15,451 bases of DNA from NCBI GenBank assembly GCA_003644405.1, contig QNCE01000023.1, positions 1 through 15,451 of the forward strand. Direction: 5' to 3'. A program made the translations under genes and the position numbers. How positions within the stretch are numbered: the first letter of the stretch is position 1; each line of letters opens with the position of its first letter. Shown here in pieces: positions 1 through 7,822 of this stretch. This DNA is from Candidatus Omnitrophota bacterium (GTDB taxonomy: Bacteria; Omnitrophota; Gorgyraeia; Duberdicusellales; 4484-171). The notes beneath the pieces were generated by a model, which was given only the letters and a program-made list of their open reading frames with translations, did no database searches and was not told the DNA's origin.

Positions 1-1
1 C

Positions 2-1006
2 CAATACAGCAACAATAGTATGCCTACCTACGGATAAATAGACATGATTCTCTGAACCCATAGTCTCTACTACTTCACAATGAGCCCTCACTGTATTGTC
101 AGGTGTAGCCATAGAAGCAAACAGTTTATCATAGACATTCTCTGGTCTTATTCCAAAAATTATCTTTCTATCTATATAACCTTTCTCTAAAGAAAGGTAC
201 TTCTCAGGAGGAATCTTTACTCGGAAACTTCCCTCATCAAAGTAAAGATACCCGTCTTTCTTGATAACCCTTCCTTCTATAAAATTCATAGAAGGGGAAC
301 CAATGAATCCTGCCACGAACTTATTCACTGGCTTTTCGTAAACATTCAAAGGGGTATCAAATTGTTGAATTTTTCCATTCCTCATTACTGCTATCCTATC
401 CCCTAAAGTCATAGCCTCTACTTGATCATGAGTTACATAGATCATAGTAGTTTGAATCTTCTGATGAAGTCTATGCAGTTCGGTGCGCATCTGAATTCTC
501 ATTTTAGCATCTAAGTTACTTAAAGGCTCATCAAATAAAAATACTAAAGGTTTTCTTACTATCGCTCTACCCACAGCTACTCGTTGGCGTTCTCCTCCAG
601 AAAGCTCTCTAGGTTTTCTCTCTAAAAGATGGGCGATTCCTAATATTTGTGCTGCCTCCTTTACTCTCTTGTCAATTTCCTGCTTAGAATACCCTCTTAA
701 TCTTAAAGCAAAAGCTAAGTTTTCATAAGTAGTCATATGAGGATAGAGAGCGTAATTCTGAAAGACCATAGCAATGTTTCTGTCCTTAGCAGGAACGTTA
801 TTAACTAATCTATCCCCAATATAAATCTTTCCATATGTAGGTTCCTCTAAACCAGCAATTATTCTTAAGGTAGTAGATTTTCCACAGCCAGAAGGTCCAA
901 CTAAAACTACAAATTCTTTACTCTCTATTCCCAAATTAACACAATCTACAGCTACAATTTTTTTGGAGTAGATTTTAGTAACATTACGTAAGCTTACTTG
1001 CGCCAT
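2..1006 (-). CDS. ABC transporter ATP-binding protein, MalK/UgpC type (3' end outside window)
   Basis: This is the ATPase subunit that energises a sugar or glycerol-phosphate type ABC importer at the inner face of the cytoplasmic membrane. I translated 335 codons with no stop before the left edge, so the C-terminus is missing. Visible motifs are Walker A GPSGCGKST, the Q-loop in MVFQNYALYPHM, the signature LSGGERQR, Walker B FLFDEPLSNLDAK and the H-loop in YVTHDQVEAM. A C-terminal regulatory (TOBE/MalK-like) region follows, with the FGIRPENV motif typical of MalK, UgpC and MsmK proteins. The start MAQVSLRNVTKIY matches the family's usual N-terminus. No Shine-Dalgarno sequence precedes it; a promoter lies directly upstream instead. 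Substrate and permease partners are not in the window, so the transported sugar cannot be named. Family assignment is firm; the exact member is not. Confidence 0.93.
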   Translation of the reverse strand, partial: MAQVSLRNVTKIYSKKIVAVDCVNLGIESKEFVVLVGPSGCGKSTTLRIIAGLEEPTYGKIYIGDRLVNNVPAKDRNIAMVFQNYALYPHMTTYENLAFALRLRGYSKQEIDKRVKEAAQILGIAHLLERKPRELSGGERQRVAVGRAIVRKPLVFLFDEPLSNLDAKMRIQMRTELHRLHQKIQTTMIYVTHDQVEAMTLGDRIAVMRNGKIQQFDTPLNVYEKPVNKFVAGFIGSPSMNFIEGRVIKKDGYLYFDEGSFRVKIPPEKYLSLEKGYIDRKIIFGIRPENVYDKLFASMATPDNTVRAHCEVVETMGSENHVYLSVGRHTIVAVL

Positions 1007-1014
1007 AGATTTAA

Positions 1015-1042
1015 ATTTTAACTTCTAAAATCAATAAGTCAA
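1015..1042 (-). promoter_or_regulatory. Promoter of the ABC ATPase gene, overlapping the accD stop
   Basis: On the minus strand, TTGACT (1042-1037), a 16-base spacer and TAAAAT (1020-1015) form a good sigma70-type promoter. The accD stop TGA lies inside the -35 box. Only 8 bases separate the -10 box from the ATG at 1006, so transcription would start at or within a base or two of the start codon. No Shine-Dalgarno sequence fits in that space. This predicts a leaderless mRNA and a transcription unit separate from accD. Box positions are seen directly; activity is inferred. Confidence 0.6.
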
Positions 1043-1881
1043 GACAGATAAAATAGTAATTTAGATATTGTCTCTTTCAACTCTTTACGATGCACCACCA
1101 TATCTATTAACCCATGAGCTAAACTGAATTCAGCGGTCTGAAAGCCCGGAGGTAGCTCCTGCTTTATTGTCTGCTTTATTACTCTCGGTCCAGTAAATCC
1201 AATTAAAGCACCAGGTTCAGCAATAATTATGTCTCCTAAACCAGCAAAGGAAGCCATCACTCCTGCCATAGTGGGATGGGTAAGAACGGAAATGTAAGGA
1301 ACGCCTTTCTCATTTAACCTAGCTAATGCTCCACTAGTTTTCGCCATCTGCATCAGAGATAACATACCTTCATACATTCTAGCTCCTCCCCCTGAGCCAG
1401 AAACAATTACTAAGGGGATATTTTTCTCTAAAGCGTACTCAATAATACGGGTAATTTTCTCTCCTACTACCGATCCCATAGAACCCATAATAAAGCGAGA
1501 ATCAGTAACACCAAAAGCCACCTTGACTTTTTTAATCTTTGCCTCTCCTACCACTGTAGCTTCTTTTAAAGAGGTGCGTTCCATCTCTTCGTTCAATTTC
1601 TCTTGGTAAGATTTAGGGCCAACAAATCCTAAAGGATCCAGGGACTGTAAATTTGAATAAAATTCCTTAAAACTTTCCTCATCGGTAAGAAGAGCTATCC
1701 TTTCCCAACAGGTTAAGGGAAAGTGATAATTACACTTAGGACATACTTTTAAATTCTCCTCTAAAATCTTTTTAAATATAAATTGGTTACATCGAGGGCA
1801 TTTACTCCATAATCCATCGGGAATTTCCTTTTTCTTTGGCTTTACCGTGGTATACCGTAACCGTTTTCTAAATATTCTCAC
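1039..1881 (-). CDS. accD: Acetyl-CoA carboxylase carboxyltransferase subunit beta
   Basis: AccD pairs with AccA to transfer carboxyl from carboxybiotin to acetyl-CoA, giving malonyl-CoA, the first committed step of fatty-acid synthesis in the cytosol. The 280-residue protein has the family's N-terminal zinc ribbon (Cys28, Cys31, Cys47, Cys50) followed by the crotonase-like carboxyltransferase core with SGSGGGARMYEG and the GFTGPRVI segment. Length is normal. The start is GTG at 1881, immediately after the TAA of the DUF1015 gene. It is supported by AAGGAGGA about seven bases upstream, which lies inside the end of that gene. This zero-gap arrangement suggests translational coupling and places accD at the end of the hrcA-dnaK transcription unit. 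accA is not in the window. Confidence 0.96.
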   Translation of the reverse strand: MRIFRKRLRYTTVKPKKKEIPDGLWSKCPRCNQFIFKKILEENLKVCPKCNYHFPLTCWERIALLTDEESFKEFYSNLQSLDPLGFVGPKSYQEKLNEEMERTSLKEATVVGEAKIKKVKVAFGVTDSRFIMGSMGSVVGEKITRIIEYALEKNIPLVIVSGSGGGARMYEGMLSLMQMAKTSGALARLNEKGVPYISVLTHPTMAGVMASFAGLGDIIIAEPGALIGFTGPRVIKQTIKQELPPGFQTAEFSLAHGLIDMVVHRKELKETISKLLFYLS

Positions 1882-3087
1882 TTAGCTAATCCTCCTTATC
1901 ACTAACCCACTAGGAAGTTTAGGATAAAAGTAAGTGGATTTCTGAGGAAGAAGGTAGCCTCTACTAGCGAAAGAGAAAACTGTCTCCAGAGAGGGGGATC
2001 TTAAAATGAACCCTATTTTTGAGGAACCTGCAATCTTTTTTAACTCTTTCAAGTAGTGGGTATAAAGAATTTCCTTCACTTTGAACTTTTTTAATACGAG
2101 TTTATGAAAAATATAAACATCTAACTTCTGATAATTTCTTTCTTCTTTATTTTTAAATATTTTATCTAAAATTTTCTTATTTTTCAATTTTAGAAAGTAA
2201 AAAAGGCCATTAGTATATATACCAAAAGAGAATAATCTTCCCTTTTTAAGGTAAGTTAAAAGCTCTCTCTGATTTGTGCACCTGATCAAAAATTGTGAAG
2301 ATAACTTTTTTAATACTTCCTCTAACTCTTCCTCTAACTCTACCACCCGATGGGTAGGAAGGATAATCAGACTTGTAGAAGGGTCAGTAAGATAAGCTAA
2401 AATATAATTTGCCTCTTTAAATCTGGTACCGTTAAGCTTAAAATAACGGTAGGCAACTTCAAAACGATGATGACCGTCAGCAATAAAAAGTTTACTTTTC
2501 TCTATCTCTCGAGATAAATCTACCTCTAAGTTTTTCTCTTCTACTTTCCAAAGGCGGTGGGTAACTCCTTCCAAGTTTTTAAACTCTATAAATGGCTTTT
2601 TTCTCGTATAAAAGAGATATAAATTTTGAAGAGTCTTTAATTTCTTATAAGAAACAACAAAAATTGGGCTTAAGTTAGCTTTCGTCTCCTTCAGAATATA
2701 CCAACGGTCTTTCTTAGGTGCTCTAAGCGTAGTTTCATGAGGAAAAACTGTCTCTTTTTTATCTAATTTAAGAAGGCATAAAAAACCTACTCTTCTTAAA
2801 ATTTTTCCTTGAAAATTAAATTTCTGTTCATAAAGGTAAAAGTGAGGTCTAATATCTTGAACAAAAATTTCCTTCTTAATCCAATCATTAAATCTTCTCC
2901 CTAGTAACTTATAGTTTTCGTTTTTATCAACGAGAAGAATATGTGAAAAGTTATATTTGGACTTTTTTCTTAAGATTCCTTTCTCTTTTTCCCTTATTAC
3001 ATCGTAAGGGGGAGTTATTAAGGGAGAAAGGTTTTTGAATTTCTTTGGATTATAGTAGAAAGCTGAGAAAGGTTTTACTAAACTCAT
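1882..3087 (-). CDS. DUF1015 family protein
   Basis: A 401-residue cytosolic protein of the DUF1015 family, which has no settled function. Family hallmarks are visible: PPYDV (residues 26-30), the FPHETT and KKDRW block (about 116-129), and the strongly conserved FIADGHHRFE (201-210). The DGHHR motif resembles the phosphate-binding GxxR motif of ParB/sulfiredoxin-fold nucleotide-binding proteins; that resemblance is my inference and not proof of activity. Length is typical. The ATG overlaps the fmdB-like stop codon by four bases (ATGA), so the two are probably translationally coupled, and accD follows with no gap. Nothing in the sequence links it to a particular substrate. It sits downstream of dnaJ in what appears to be one heat-shock transcript. 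Confidence 0.88.
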   Translation of the reverse strand: MSLVKPFSAFYYNPKKFKNLSPLITPPYDVIREKEKGILRKKSKYNFSHILLVDKNENYKLLGRRFNDWIKKEIFVQDIRPHFYLYEQKFNFQGKILRRVGFLCLLKLDKKETVFPHETTLRAPKKDRWYILKETKANLSPIFVVSYKKLKTLQNLYLFYTRKKPFIEFKNLEGVTHRLWKVEEKNLEVDLSREIEKSKLFIADGHHRFEVAYRYFKLNGTRFKEANYILAYLTDPSTSLIILPTHRVVELEEELEEVLKKLSSQFLIRCTNQRELLTYLKKGRLFSFGIYTNGLFYFLKLKNKKILDKIFKNKEERNYQKLDVYIFHKLVLKKFKVKEILYTHYLKELKKIAGSSKIGFILRSPSLETVFSFASRGYLLPQKSTYFYPKLPSGLVIRRIS

Positions 3088-3362
3088 TTCTCTTTCTCAG
3101 AAGAGACACTTTTACTAGGGGAAGGTGAGTTTTTATTACTTTTATCTTGGGAAGGGAACTTTTCAGTATTATTTTTATTACTCCTTTTGTAATCGGTTAT
3201 ATAAAATCCACTCCCCTTAAAAATCAATCCACAACCTCCTCCGACAAGTCGTTTTACCTTGCCTTGACAAAAAATACACTCCTTCAAAGGAGAATCGGTA
3301 ATCTTTTGAAAAACCTCAAATTTCTTTCCACAGCTTAGACATTGATACTCGTAAGTAGGCAT
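3084..3362 (-). CDS. FmdB-family zinc-ribbon protein
   Basis: A 92-residue small protein of the FmdB / CxxC_CxxC_SSSS putative regulatory family. The N-terminal half is the family domain: MPTYEYQC at the start and two CxxC pairs (Cys8/Cys11 and Cys29/Cys32) that should bind one zinc ion, followed by the GSGFYITDY stretch seen in most members. The C-terminal third (from about residue 60) is a low-complexity Lys/Ser/Asn-rich tail, probably disordered. The molecular role is unknown; regulatory and metal-handling roles have been proposed for the family. The gene starts 4 bases after the dnaJ stop and ends overlapping the DUF1015 start by 4 bases, so it is part of the dnaK operon. No good Shine-Dalgarno sequence is visible, which fits coupling to dnaJ. 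Confidence 0.9.
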   Translation of the reverse strand: MPTYEYQCLSCGKKFEVFQKITDSPLKECIFCQGKVKRLVGGGCGLIFKGSGFYITDYKRSNKNNTEKFPSQDKSNKNSPSPSKSVSSEKEK

Positions 3363-3366
3363 ATTT

Positions 3367-4476
3367 TTATAGTTCTTTTCTTAACTTACCAAATTCTAAA
3401 AGAAGTGCTCTCTCGCGGGATGAAAGAGATTTAGGAATCTCTACCTCCACCTCTACTAACTGATCACCTACTCTTTTACTCCTTACATCAGGAAAGCCTT
3501 TGGAGCGTAAGCGGAATATAGTATGAGGCTGTGTGCCAGGAGGAATCCTCATCACTACTTTACCATTAAGAGTAGGGACTTCTATATCTGCTCCTAAGCA
3601 AGCCTTAACCATAGGAACTTTCACCTTACACCTTATATTGTTACCTTCTCTCTGAAATATAGGATGTTCCTTAACTTGAATATGAAGATAAAGGTCTCCA
3701 TAACCTCCTTCTCCAAAATGCCCCTCTCCCCGAAGACGAATGGCTGAACCATTATCTACACCAGCAGGTATGCTTACTTTTAACCTCTTAGAGACTCTTT
3801 CTTTCCCCAGACCTCTACAGCGAGGACAAGGTTTAGTAATAACTTCCCCTTCTCCTTTACATCGAGGACAAGTCTCTGAGAAAGTTATGAACCCAAAACC
3901 ACTAGAAATAGTTCCTTTACCTTTACAAAGGGGACATACGCTCTTAGAGGTGCCTGGTTGAACACCGCTACCTTTACAGTGACTACATCTTTCATAACGA
4001 TTGAAAGTAAGGATCTTCTCTACTCCCTTAGCAGCCTCTTCTAACTCTATAGTAAGTTTAAAATGGATATCTTCTCCTTTTAAAACTCTCTTTCTTCTTC
4101 TCTTCGTTCCAAAGATATCAAAGCCTAAATCAGAAAAAATATCTTCAAAGATGCTCTCTCCAAAACCAAACTCTCCTAAATCACGAAAGATCCAGCTAAA
4201 GTCGGCTCCTCTAAAAATATCTTCAGTAGTATAACGAGAGTCTATCCCGGCATGGCCGTAAGTGTCATAAAGTTTCCGTTTATTAGAATCACTCAATACA
4301 GCATAGGCTTCAGAAATCTCTTTAAATTTTTCCTCCGCCTCTTTTTTCTTCTCCGGAGGAACTCTATCAGGATGATATTGTAAAGCAAGTTTACGATAAG
4401 CTTTCTTAATCTCCTCTAAACTTGCATCGCGCGAAACACCTAAAATCTCATAGTAGTCTCTTTTTGTGCCCATCAT
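3367..4476 (-). CDS. dnaJ: Chaperone DnaJ (type I Hsp40)
   Basis: DnaJ delivers unfolded clients to DnaK and stimulates its ATPase in the cytosol. The 369-residue protein shows the full type I layout. The J domain (about 5-70) has the HPD motif at 35-37. A short Phe-rich linker (about 74-125) is poorer in Gly than the classic G/F region. Four zinc-finger repeats follow with Cys164/167, 181/184, 203/206 and 217/220, then the two beta-barrel client-binding domains. Two consecutive ATG codons (4476 and 4473) give MMGTKRDYYEIL; the second would match most relatives. The upstream AAGAAGAG does not separate them, so I keep the first. It begins 9 bases after the dnaK stop and shares that transcript. 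Confidence 0.96.
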   Translation of the reverse strand: MMGTKRDYYEILGVSRDASLEEIKKAYRKLALQYHPDRVPPEKKKEAEEKFKEISEAYAVLSDSNKRKLYDTYGHAGIDSRYTTEDIFRGADFSWIFRDLGEFGFGESIFEDIFSDLGFDIFGTKRRRKRVLKGEDIHFKLTIELEEAAKGVEKILTFNRYERCSHCKGSGVQPGTSKSVCPLCKGKGTISSGFGFITFSETCPRCKGEGEVITKPCPRCRGLGKERVSKRLKVSIPAGVDNGSAIRLRGEGHFGEGGYGDLYLHIQVKEHPIFQREGNNIRCKVKVPMVKACLGADIEVPTLNGKVVMRIPPGTQPHTIFRLRSKGFPDVRSKRVGDQLVEVEVEIPKSLSSRERALLLEFGKLRKEL

Positions 4477-4485
4477 CTCTTCTTT

Positions 4486-6366
4486 TTATTTATTATCTTC
4501 TTCTTTATATTCAGCGTCAATTACTTCTCCTTCTTTCGGTTTCTCCTGAGAACTCTGCTTATCCCCTGCAGAAGAAGAACCATGTTGAGAACCTGCCTGC
4601 TGTTGTGTACTAGCCTTATACACCTCTTCTGCTAACTTATAAGAGCTCTGAGTAAGCTCATCCATAGCTTTCTCGACTTCTTCTTTAGTAGGATTGGGCT
4701 TCTTAATAATCTCTTTTAAGTTATTTAGCTTCTCTTCTATATTCTTTCTGTCACTTTCAGATATCTTACTACCAAAATCTTTCAAAGATTTCTCAGTGGT
4801 ATAAACTAAGTTATCTGCTTTATTTCTTAATTCAGCCAGCTCTTTTCGCTTTTTATCCTCCTCAGCATACATTTCTGCTTCTTTTATCATTTTATCTATC
4901 TCTTCTTTTGATAATTTTTGTGGAGCGGTAATCCTAATTGACTGTTCTTTCCCGGTACCTAAATCTTTTGCTAAAACATGAACTATTCCATTAGCATCGA
5001 TATCAAAGGTTACCTCTATCTTAGGAACTCCTCTAGGAGCAGGGGGAATTCCTACAAGGTCGAATCTTCCCAACTCTGTATTGTCGTTAGCCATAGGGCG
5101 CTCCCCCTGAAGCACTCTTATAGTAACTGCAGTCTGGTTATCCTCAGCGGTAGTAAAAATTTGTGACTTTTTGGTAGGAATGGTCGTATTCCTCTCAATC
5201 AATTTAGTAAATACTCCTCCTAAAGTTTCTATTCCCAAAGAGAGAGGAGTAACATCCAAAAGGAGTACATCTTTTATCTCTCCTTTAATTATCCCTGCTT
5301 GAATAGCAGCACCGGAAGCTACGCACTCCATAGGATCAACTCCTCGCTCAATCTTTTTACCTACAAAATTTTCCACAAATGCTTGCACACAAGGCATGCG
5401 TGTGGGTCCTCCTACCATAATTATCTTGTCGATATCTGAGGGCTTAAGCTTAGCATCCTCTAATGCTCTCTCCATAGAGATTCTTGTCTTCTCTACAATA
5501 GGCCTAACCAGTTCTTCCAACTTTGCTCTGGTTATGCTCATCACTAAGTGTTTAGGGCCACTACTATCAGCAGTAATGAAAGGTAAATTTACCTCAGTAG
5601 TAATGGTAGAAGAAAGCTCTATCTTTGCTTTCTCAGCTGCCTCTCTTAAACGCTGCATAGCCATGGAATCATTTCTTAAATCTATGCCTGTATCGCGCTT
5701 GAACTCTTCAATTATGTAATTCATTAAAGCTTCGTCCATATCTCGTCCACCTAGCTGAGTATCTCCACTGGTAGCTTTTACCTCAAATACCCCTTGAGCC
5801 ATCTCCATGATAGTGACATCTAAAGTGCCTCCTCCAAAGTCAAAGACCATAATCTTATACTCCTTATCTTTTTCTTTACCTAAACCATAAGCAAGACAGG
5901 CAGCAGTAGGTTCATTTATAATCCGTAAAACCTTAAAGCCAGCAATTTCTCCAGCATCTTTTGTGGCCTGACGTTGGTTATCATTAAAGTAAGCAGGGCA
6001 GGTAATTACTGCCTCATTTACTGGTTCCCCTAAGTAACTTTCTGCATCCTTCTTTATTTTCTGAAGCACAAATGCAGAGAGCTGTTGAGGAGTAAATTCT
6101 TTATCAAAGATTTTATACTTAAAAGTTGTCCCCATCTTTCTCTTAAATCCTGTTACTGTCCCCTCAGGATTAATTGCTGCCTGACGTCGGGCTGGTTCAC
6201 CTACAAGAAGTTGACCATCTTTAGTAAAAGCCACATAAGAAGGAAAAGCTTTACCTCCTCCTACAGTAGTACCTTCTGCAGAAGGAATTATTACCGGACG
6301 GCCTCCCTCCATTACTGCAGCTGCAGAATTAGAAGTTCCTAAATCAATGCCAATAACCTGTGCCAT
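4486..6366 (-). CDS. dnaK: Chaperone DnaK (Hsp70)
   Basis: DnaK is the ATP-driven cytosolic Hsp70 that binds exposed hydrophobic segments with DnaJ and GrpE and hands aggregates to ClpB. With the start chosen here it is 626 residues. The nucleotide-binding domain carries IGIDLGTSNS at the N-terminus, the VFDFGGGTLDVTI phosphate loop and VGGPTRMP. The linker DVLLLDVTPLSLGIET leads to the substrate-binding domain and a helical lid, and the tail ends in EGEVIDAEYKE. An upstream in-frame GTG at 6375 would give MIK plus this sequence. That GTG is itself part of the Shine-Dalgarno GGGAGGTGA, and the ATG at 6366 gives the classic MAQVIGID start, so the ATG is preferred. Spacing to grpE is 5 bases. 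Confidence 0.97.
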   Translation of the reverse strand: MAQVIGIDLGTSNSAAAVMEGGRPVIIPSAEGTTVGGGKAFPSYVAFTKDGQLLVGEPARRQAAINPEGTVTGFKRKMGTTFKYKIFDKEFTPQQLSAFVLQKIKKDAESYLGEPVNEAVITCPAYFNDNQRQATKDAGEIAGFKVLRIINEPTAACLAYGLGKEKDKEYKIMVFDFGGGTLDVTIMEMAQGVFEVKATSGDTQLGGRDMDEALMNYIIEEFKRDTGIDLRNDSMAMQRLREAAEKAKIELSSTITTEVNLPFITADSSGPKHLVMSITRAKLEELVRPIVEKTRISMERALEDAKLKPSDIDKIIMVGGPTRMPCVQAFVENFVGKKIERGVDPMECVASGAAIQAGIIKGEIKDVLLLDVTPLSLGIETLGGVFTKLIERNTTIPTKKSQIFTTAEDNQTAVTIRVLQGERPMANDNTELGRFDLVGIPPAPRGVPKIEVTFDIDANGIVHVLAKDLGTGKEQSIRITAPQKLSKEEIDKMIKEAEMYAEEDKKRKELAELRNKADNLVYTTEKSLKDFGSKISESDRKNIEEKLNNLKEIIKKPNPTKEEVEKAMDELTQSSYKLAEEVYKASTQQQAGSQHGSSSAGDKQSSQEKPKEGEVIDAEYKEEDNK

Positions 6367-6371
6367 TTTTA

Positions 6372-7010
6372 TCACCTCCCAGAATCTTCCTTAGTTTTAT
6401 CAGATGCTTCTTTCTTTTTTACGCCTACAATAACCTTAGATGTCCTCAGCACTTTATCTTCTAAAAAATACCCTTTTTGTATCTCTTCTACAATTGTATG
6501 TTCTTGAGTATCCTCCACTACTTTTTGACCCACAATCTCATGAAGATGAGGGTCAAATTTTTCCCCTTCTGCTTTAATAGGCTTTACTCCATAACTACCT
6601 AAAATCCCTAGTAACTTTTTGTAGGTAATCTCTATACCCTCACAGATTTTGTCTAAAGAAGTATCTTTTTTAGCAATCTTTATCGCTTGCTCTAATTCAT
6701 CAATAATAGGAATTAAGTCTCTAATTAACTTAAAATTAGAAAACTTTATAATCTCTTGTTTTTCTCTCTCCCAGCGTTTACGAGAATTCTCAAAATCTGC
6801 ACAAACTCTTAAGTATTTGTCCCACAGAGCATCATACTCAGAAGCTTTCTTCTTTAACTCCTCTAGAGAAGAAACTGTTTCTTGAGAAGATTGGGAACTA
6901 TTCTCCTTCTCTTCTAAATTCTCCTCTAAATTCTTATTCTCTTTCCCAAGCTCTTTCTCTGCTTTTTCCATAGCATGGAAGTTCTCTTTATTTTTATCCT
7001 TAGAACACAT
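6372..7010 (-). CDS. grpE: Nucleotide exchange factor GrpE
   Basis: GrpE releases ADP from DnaK and so resets the chaperone cycle; it acts as a dimer in the cytosol. The 212-residue protein has a charged Glu/Lys-rich N-terminal region (about 1-60), a long coiled-coil with the family segment FENSRKRWEREKQEI, a helical bundle, and the C-terminal beta domain with FDPHLHEIVGQ and QKGYFLEDKVLRTSKVIVG. Start ATG 7010 is preceded by AAGGAGGG about ten bases upstream, inside the hrcA end; an ATG at residue 14 is an alternative start. It begins one base after the hrcA stop. Order hrcA-grpE-dnaK-dnaJ is the classic CIRCE-controlled operon. Confidence 0.95.
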   Translation of the reverse strand: MCSKDKNKENFHAMEKAEKELGKENKNLEENLEEKENSSQSSQETVSSLEELKKKASEYDALWDKYLRVCADFENSRKRWEREKQEIIKFSNFKLIRDLIPIIDELEQAIKIAKKDTSLDKICEGIEITYKKLLGILGSYGVKPIKAEGEKFDPHLHEIVGQKVVEDTQEHTIVEEIQKGYFLEDKVLRTSKVIVGVKKKEASDKTKEDSGR

Positions 7011-7011
7011 T

Positions 7012-7743
7012 CTAAAAGTCCCTCCTTATTAATCCCTCTAATTTCTTTCTCACTGCATAAAGTGTAGGAATTGCCCTTACATAATCCATCCTCATTGGGC
7101 CAAGAAGAGCTAAACTAGCAGAAATTTTTTCCTGATGAAAACCAGAAATAACTAATGAGCAATCAGAAATCTCCTCGCACCCAATCTCATCTCCTACCAA
7201 TACCTTAAACTGCTCATCTATATACCCAAAGAGTAACTCTTGAATGATATCCATTTTAACTTCTAAAACATAAAAAAGAGCCTTTAACTTATTGATATCT
7301 TCAAACTCCGGCTGTTCAAAAATATACCTTATCCCCCGAAGGAGTAATCTTTCCTCCCACCCTGAAATTGCTACCAGAGAAGTGTATCCGCTAAGAGTAG
7401 TTAAAATATCCAAAGCCTTATTAAAAACTTCTTCGAGGTCCTGATTCACATCAATCTCTACCTCTAAGGAAAGTTCTTCTTTTAACAACTCGTCTTTTAT
7501 ATTCTCTATATAGTGTTTAAACCCCTCTTTAGTAGGAACTCTACCTGAAGAAGTATAAACATGTGAAAGCAGTCCCTTTTTCTCTAAAGATTCCATAATA
7601 TTCCTCACTGTAGCGGTAGAGCAAGAATGATTGAACTTATCACAAAGGTAGCTGGAGCTTATAGGCTTTGACTCCTTTATATAACTTTTTACTACCAATT
7701 CCAGGATTTGACTCTCTCTTTCTCGGGTATCTATATGCCTCAT
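7012..7743 (-). CDS. hrcA: Heat-inducible transcription repressor HrcA, compact form
   Basis: HrcA binds CIRCE operators and represses chaperone genes until heat stress draws away GroEL. The N-terminal winged-helix domain (about 1-80) is well conserved, with STATVRNIMESLEKKGLL and TSSGRVPTKEGFKHYI. The C-terminal part is also recognisable, with IFEQPEF (141-147), CSLVISGF and LGPMRMDYVRAI. However, the protein is 243 residues, whereas HrcA is usually about 340. Comparing from memory with well-known HrcA proteins, SGYTSLVA (118-125) is followed almost directly by the segment before IFEQPEF. The missing part, roughly 95 residues, covers the inserted dimerising domain and part of the GAF-like domain. 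The frame is open throughout, so this is not a simple frameshift. A perfect CIRCE lies just upstream. The start ATG has only a weak GA-rich ribosome site. Confidence 0.93.
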   Translation of the reverse strand: MRHIDTRERESQILELVVKSYIKESKPISSSYLCDKFNHSCSTATVRNIMESLEKKGLLSHVYTSSGRVPTKEGFKHYIENIKDELLKEELSLEVEIDVNQDLEEVFNKALDILTTLSGYTSLVAISGWEERLLLRGIRYIFEQPEFEDINKLKALFYVLEVKMDIIQELLFGYIDEQFKVLVGDEIGCEEISDCSLVISGFHQEKISASLALLGPMRMDYVRAIPTLYAVRKKLEGLIRRDF

Positions 7744-7755
7744 TCTCTTCTCTTT

Positions 7756-7782
7756 TTAGCACTCTATTACGTTGAGTGCTAA
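7756..7782. promoter_or_regulatory. CIRCE operator (perfect HrcA binding site)
   Basis: TTAGCACTC (7756-7764), a 9-base spacer, then GAGTGCTAA (7774-7782): an exact match in both arms and spacing to the CIRCE consensus. It starts two bases past the -10 box of the hrcA promoter, so it covers the expected transcription start, and it lies 13 bases before the hrcA ATG. This is the standard place for HrcA repression of an hrcA-grpE-dnaK-dnaJ operon. Confidence 0.97.
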
Positions 7783-7784
7783 AT

Positions 7785-7812
7785 ATCCTATCATAGGTAA
7801 CTTTTTTGTCAA
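7785..7812 (-). promoter_or_regulatory. Promoter of the hrcA-grpE-dnaK-dnaJ operon
   Basis: On the minus strand, a perfect -35 TTGACA (7812-7807), a 16-base spacer and -10 TAGGAT (7790-7785). It lies just after the hpf stop codon, and its expected start point falls inside the CIRCE operator. A vegetative sigma70-type promoter controlled by HrcA is the expected arrangement; no alternative heat-shock sigma promoter is needed. Confidence 0.85.
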
Positions 7813-7822
7813 GAGTATAAGG

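Noticed and set aside
5396..5719. Plus-strand open frame of 107 codons opposite dnaK
   Set aside because: It lies wholly opposite a conserved chaperone gene, has no ribosome site or recognisable domain, and is a by-product of dnaK codon use. The same holds for the other plus-strand open frames (for example 3740-3961, 4001-4234, 13044-13322).
6367..6375. Upstream GTG as dnaK start (adds MIK and overlaps the grpE stop by four bases)
   Set aside because: The GTG is part of the Shine-Dalgarno sequence GGGAGGTGA, and the ATG at 6366 gives the standard DnaK start with good spacing.
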